Assembly: GCA_000023405.1 (NCBI GenBank)
Contig: CP001643.1
Location: 2,046,001-2,110,000, forward strand
Direction: 5' to 3'
Source of the DNA: Brachybacterium faecium DSM 4810
GTDB lineage: Bacteria > Actinomycetota > Actinomycetes > Actinomycetales > Dermabacteraceae
Length of the DNA: 64,000 nt
The translations under genes were made by a program, and so were the position numbers. Under the pieces are notes generated by a model. That model saw only the letters and a list, made by a program, of their open reading frames with translations, had not been told where the DNA came from and ran no database searches. Positions 61,068 to 64,000 of the stretch are shown piece by piece; the stretch's first letter is position 1; each line of letters starts with the position of its first letter.

Positions 61068-63743
61068 ATGACCACCACCGGCCATTCACCGCTCGCCCCC
61101 GCCGCCGGCACCCGCATGCCGGCCGGCACCCGCGTCGTCGTCGTCGGCGGCGGCATGACCGGACACCGCGTGGCGGCCCGGCTGCAGTCCCAGGACCCCG
61201 ACGGGGACTGGACGCTCACCGTGATCGGGGAGGAGGCCCACGCCCCCTACGACCGGGTGCACCTCTCGACGTGGTTCGGCCACCGCCGCGCCGAGATGCT
61301 CGCGCTCGACCCCGGTGTGTGGGCCGACCCGCGGATCACCCTTCTCACCGGAGACGCCGCCGCCGGCGTGGACCGAGCCGCCCGCACGGTGACCTGCTCC
61401 TCCGGCACCGTCCACGAGTACGACCGGCTCGTGCTGGCCACCGGCTCCTGGGCCTGGGCGCCGCGCGCGGAGGGCAGGGACCTCCCCGGGGCCTTCAGCT
61501 ATCGCACGGTCGACGACGTCCGGGCTCTCGCGGACTGGGTCGCCGAGAGGGGCGAGAGGCTCGGCCGCCGGGTGCGGGGCGTCGTGGTCGGCGGCGGGGT
61601 GCTCGGCCTCGAGGCCGCCGCGGCGCTGCGGGACCTCGGCGCCCACAGCACCGTGGTCGAGTTCGCCGATCGGCTCATGGCCGTCCAGCTCGACGACGGC
61701 GGCGGGGAGATGCTCCGGCTCCTCGTCGAGGACCGGGGCATCGAGGTGCGCACCGGCGTGGGCGCCGCCGCGTTCCGCCCCGCGGACGACGGCGCGATGG
61801 GCATCGCCGAGCTCACCGACGGCAGCGAGCTGACCGCCGATGTGGTCGTCTTCTCGACCGGGATCCGGCCCCGGGATCGGCTCGGCCGCGAGGCCGGTCT
61901 CGCGATCGCCGATCGCGGCGGCATCGTGGTGGGCGAGAGCTGCCAGACCTCGGATCCGGACATCTGGGCGATCGGCGAGTGCGCGTCGTTCGACGGAGTG
62001 TGCGCGGGCCTCATCGCTCCGGGCAACGACATGGCCGACGTGGTCGCCGACCGCTTCCTCGGCGGAACCCGCACCCACCATCGCGCCGACGACGGCACCA
62101 AGCTCAAGGGCGTGGGCGTGGAGGCCGCCGCCTTCGGGGACGTCAACGCCATGACGCCGGACGCGCTCGAGGTCTCCTTCGTGGACCCCGTGCACCGTCA
62201 GTACCGCAAGCTCGTGATGAGCGACGACGCGACGACGCTGCTCGGCGGCGTGTTCGTGGGCGACATCAGCCTGTATGCACAGCTGCGACCGCTCAGCGGT
62301 CGGCCTCTCGGCGCGGATCCGTCCGCGGTGATCGCCCCGGAGGGCGGCGGCGACGCGCTCTCGGGCGCCGAGCTGCCGGACGACGCCGTGGTCTGCTCGT
62401 GCAACAACGTCGTGGCCGGCACCATCCGCCGGGCCGTGAACGAGCAGGGCTGCCACACCATCGGCGCGCTCAAGGAGCGCACCACCGCCGGGACGGTGTG
62501 CGGCTCGTGCGTCCCCACCCTCACCACGCTGCTGACTCAGGAGCTGACCAAGGCCGGCGTCGAGGTGTCGCGCGCCCTGTGCGAGCACTTCGATCACTCC
62601 CGCGCGGAGCTCTACGGACTCGTCGAGGCCGGAGGTCAGGAGACGTTCACCGAGGTCGTCGCCGCACACGGCACCGGGCCGGGGCGCGGCTGTGCGGTGT
62701 GCCGACCCACCGTCGCCTCGATCCTGTCCTCCCTCGGGGCGTTCACCGGGCGCCGGCACAACCCGGTGGGCCGCCAGCTCGGCTCGCTGCAGGACACCAA
62801 CGATCACGTCATGGCGAACATCCAGAAGGACGGCACCTACTCGGTGATCCCCGCGATGCCCGCGGGTGAGGTCACTGCCGAGAAGCTGCTCGTCTTCGCC
62901 CAGGTCGCGAAGGATCACGGCCTGTACGTGAAGGTCAACGGCGCCCAGCGGATCGGCATGTTCGGTGCCCGCCTCGAGCAGCTTCCCGAGATCTGGGAGC
63001 GCCTGGTGGCGGCCGGCTTCGAGTCCGGGCACGCCTACGGCAAATCGCTGAGGATGGTGAAGTCGTGCCTGGGCACCAACTGGTGCCGCTACGGCGTGGG
63101 CGACTCGACCGCGATGGCCGTGCATCTCGAGCGGCGCTACCGCGGCCTGCGCTCGCCCCACAAGATCAAGATCGGCGTCTCCGGCTGCGCGCGCGAGTGC
63201 GCCGAGGCCCAGGCGAAGGACGTCGGCGTGATCGCCACCCACCGCGGGTGGAACCTCTACGTCGGCGGCAACGGCGGCGCCCAGCCCGCCCACGCCCAGC
63301 TGCTCGTCGAGGACCTCGACGACGAGACGCTCCAGCGGTGCATCGATCGCTTCCTCATCCTCTACATCCGCGAAGCGGACAAGCTCCAGCGCACCGCGCG
63401 CTGGGTCGAGCAGTACCCCGGCGGGATAGACGCGCTGCGGCGCGTGGTCGTCGAGGACTCCCTCGGCATCGGCGAGGAGCTCGAGGCGGCCATGCAGCGC
63501 CACACCGACACCTACGTCGACGAATGGGCCGAGGCGGTGCGCGATCCGGAGCGCCGCGCGAAGTTCGTCTCCTTCATCAACGCCCCGGACCTGCACGACT
63601 CCACGCTGCGCTACGTGATCGAGCGCGAGCAGGCGCGCCCGGCCCGCCCCGAGGACGATCCGGATGCCACCTTCCCGACCCCGTGCGCCGCGAAGGAGCA
63701 CGCGCTCGCCGGGGCCGCCCACCTCTCGCAGGAGGACCAGTGA
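61068..63743 (+). CDS. nirB: Nitrite reductase (NADH) large subunit
   Basis: Assimilatory/detoxifying reduction of nitrite to ammonium with NAD(P)H. 891 residues. FAD and NAD Rossmann motifs are VVVVGGGMTGHRVAARL (about 23) and GVVVGGGVLGLEAAAAL (about 168). The BFD-type [2Fe-2S] ligands are CSCNN (about 442) and CGSC (about 480). The siroheme/[4Fe-4S] ligands are Cys in KSCLGTNWCRYG (about 667 and 673) and SGCARECAEAQ (about 707 and 711). ATG 61068 gives MTTTGHSPLAP. It is divergent from the ilvB leader with a 184-base shared region, and it completes the pathway begun by narGHI. Confidence 0.96.
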   Translation: MTTTGHSPLAPAAGTRMPAGTRVVVVGGGMTGHRVAARLQSQDPDGDWTLTVIGEEAHAPYDRVHLSTWFGHRRAEMLALDPGVWADPRITLLTGDAAAGVDRAARTVTCSSGTVHEYDRLVLATGSWAWAPRAEGRDLPGAFSYRTVDDVRALADWVAERGERLGRRVRGVVVGGGVLGLEAAAALRDLGAHSTVVEFADRLMAVQLDDGGGEMLRLLVEDRGIEVRTGVGAAAFRPADDGAMGIAELTDGSELTADVVVFSTGIRPRDRLGREAGLAIADRGGIVVGESCQTSDPDIWAIGECASFDGVCAGLIAPGNDMADVVADRFLGGTRTHHRADDGTKLKGVGVEAAAFGDVNAMTPDALEVSFVDPVHRQYRKLVMSDDATTLLGGVFVGDISLYAQLRPLSGRPLGADPSAVIAPEGGGDALSGAELPDDAVVCSCNNVVAGTIRRAVNEQGCHTIGALKERTTAGTVCGSCVPTLTTLLTQELTKAGVEVSRALCEHFDHSRAELYGLVEAGGQETFTEVVAAHGTGPGRGCAVCRPTVASILSSLGAFTGRRHNPVGRQLGSLQDTNDHVMANIQKDGTYSVIPAMPAGEVTAEKLLVFAQVAKDHGLYVKVNGAQRIGMFGARLEQLPEIWERLVAAGFESGHAYGKSLRMVKSCLGTNWCRYGVGDSTAMAVHLERRYRGLRSPHKIKIGVSGCARECAEAQAKDVGVIATHRGWNLYVGGNGGAQPAHAQLLVEDLDDETLQRCIDRFLILYIREADKLQRTARWVEQYPGGIDALRRVVVEDSLGIGEELEAAMQRHTDTYVDEWAEAVRDPERRAKFVSFINAPDLHDSTLRYVIEREQARPARPEDDPDATFPTPCAAKEHALAGAAHLSQEDQ

Positions 63744-64000
63744 TGACCATCCCCGCCGATGCCTTCGTGCCGATCTGCGCCGCCTCCGCGCTGACGCCCG
63801 AGCGCGGCACCGCCGCCCTGCTGCCGGACGGCACCCAGATCGCGGTGTTCCTGCTGGACGACGGCAGTGTGCGCGCCGTCCAGCAGCACGACCCCTACTC
63901 CGGTGCGAACGTCCTGTCCCGAGGGCTCGTGGGCACGCACCTGCGCGCGGGCGAGGGCGAGGAGCCGGGACGGCTCGTCCCCACCCTGTCCTCGCCCATG
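63743..64000 (+). CDS. nirD: Nitrite reductase (NADH) small subunit, partial
   Basis: Rieske-like small subunit that pairs with NirB. It starts at ATG 63743, overlapping the nirB stop (TGATG), and runs off the window after 86 codons. The visible part has the strand pattern of NirD: VPICAASALTPERGTAALLPDG, IAVFLLDDGSVRAVQQHDPYSGANVLSRGLVG. NirD proteins lack the cluster-binding Cys/His of true Rieske proteins. The C-terminus is missing only because of the window edge. Confidence 0.9.
   Translation, partial: MTIPADAFVPICAASALTPERGTAALLPDGTQIAVFLLDDGSVRAVQQHDPYSGANVLSRGLVGTHLRAGEGEEPGRLVPTLSSPM

Overview
The window is about 64 kb of GC-rich chromosomal DNA from an actinobacterium, with strong G/C preference at third codon positions, GTG starts and many 4-base start/stop overlaps. 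Gene content and order fit Micrococcales, and Dermabacteraceae (Brachybacterium-like) is my best guess. That placement is inference: nothing was compared with a database. I see no phage genes, insertion sequences, CRISPR array or plasmid functions. Almost everything is core metabolism, with one unusual small gene at about 41.5-41.9 kb.

Layout. (1) 0.1-3.0 kb: RNase E/G on the minus strand, with a good promoter beyond its 3' end firing leftward out of the window. (2) 3.4-10.7 kb: cydA-cydB-cydD-cydC (cytochrome bd oxidase and its assembly ABC transporter) with a soluble GAF histidine kinase translationally coupled to cydC. (3) 10.7-17 kb, minus: a NarL-type response regulator, mutM, rnc, a YceD-family gene, coaD, a DUF3224 gene, a GNAT gene and a DUF222/HNH gene. 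rpmF, usually between the YceD gene and rnc, is absent. (4) 17.2-20.5 kb: rsmD, recG and divergent rpmB. (5) 20.5-29.9 kb, minus: a peptidase E-like gene, an acetyltransferase, a zinc alcohol dehydrogenase, thiL (with a DUF3515 lipoprotein gene on the plus strand), ddl, gpsA, plsC, an unknown gene and murA. (6) 30-33 kb: leuCD with a divergent IclR regulator (LtbR/NdgR type). (7) 33-37.9 kb: a universal stress protein, tRNA-Glu(CUC) x2 and tRNA-Gln(CUG) each followed by a hairpin, gltX, a fumarylacetoacetate hydrolase-family gene and an unknown gene. (8) 38.1-41.4 kb: a DUF2199-like gene and a large DEAD/DEAH helicase. (9) 41.5-41.85 kb: a 104-residue secreted repeat protein. (10) 42-50.6 kb, minus: narK-narG-narH-narJ-narI plus a DUF6457-like gene. 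(11) 50.9-60.9 kb, minus: two amino-acid blocks, ilvB-ilvN-ilvC behind a leader-peptide attenuator and serA-leuB-ilvE-cimA-ACT protein. (12) 61-64 kb: nirB and the start of nirD, cut by the window edge.

How the genes work together. narK/narGHJI reduces nitrate to nitrite and nirBD reduces nitrite to ammonium. With the high-affinity bd oxidase this describes an organism equipped for low-oxygen and nitrate-respiring conditions. For branched-chain amino acids, ilvB/N/C, leuB/C/D, ilvE and cimA are all present. CimA implies a threonine-independent route to isoleucine in which LeuCD and LeuB serve both leucine and isoleucine synthesis. leuA, ilvD and ilvA are not in the window.

The most unusual object is the small secreted protein at 41530-41844. 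It has a signal peptide ending in an AxA site, then about 60 residues built from six EVNP motifs in a 12-residue repeat. It has its own promoter with a CRP/GlxR-like palindrome between the -35 and -10, and its own strong terminator. I could assign it to no known family.
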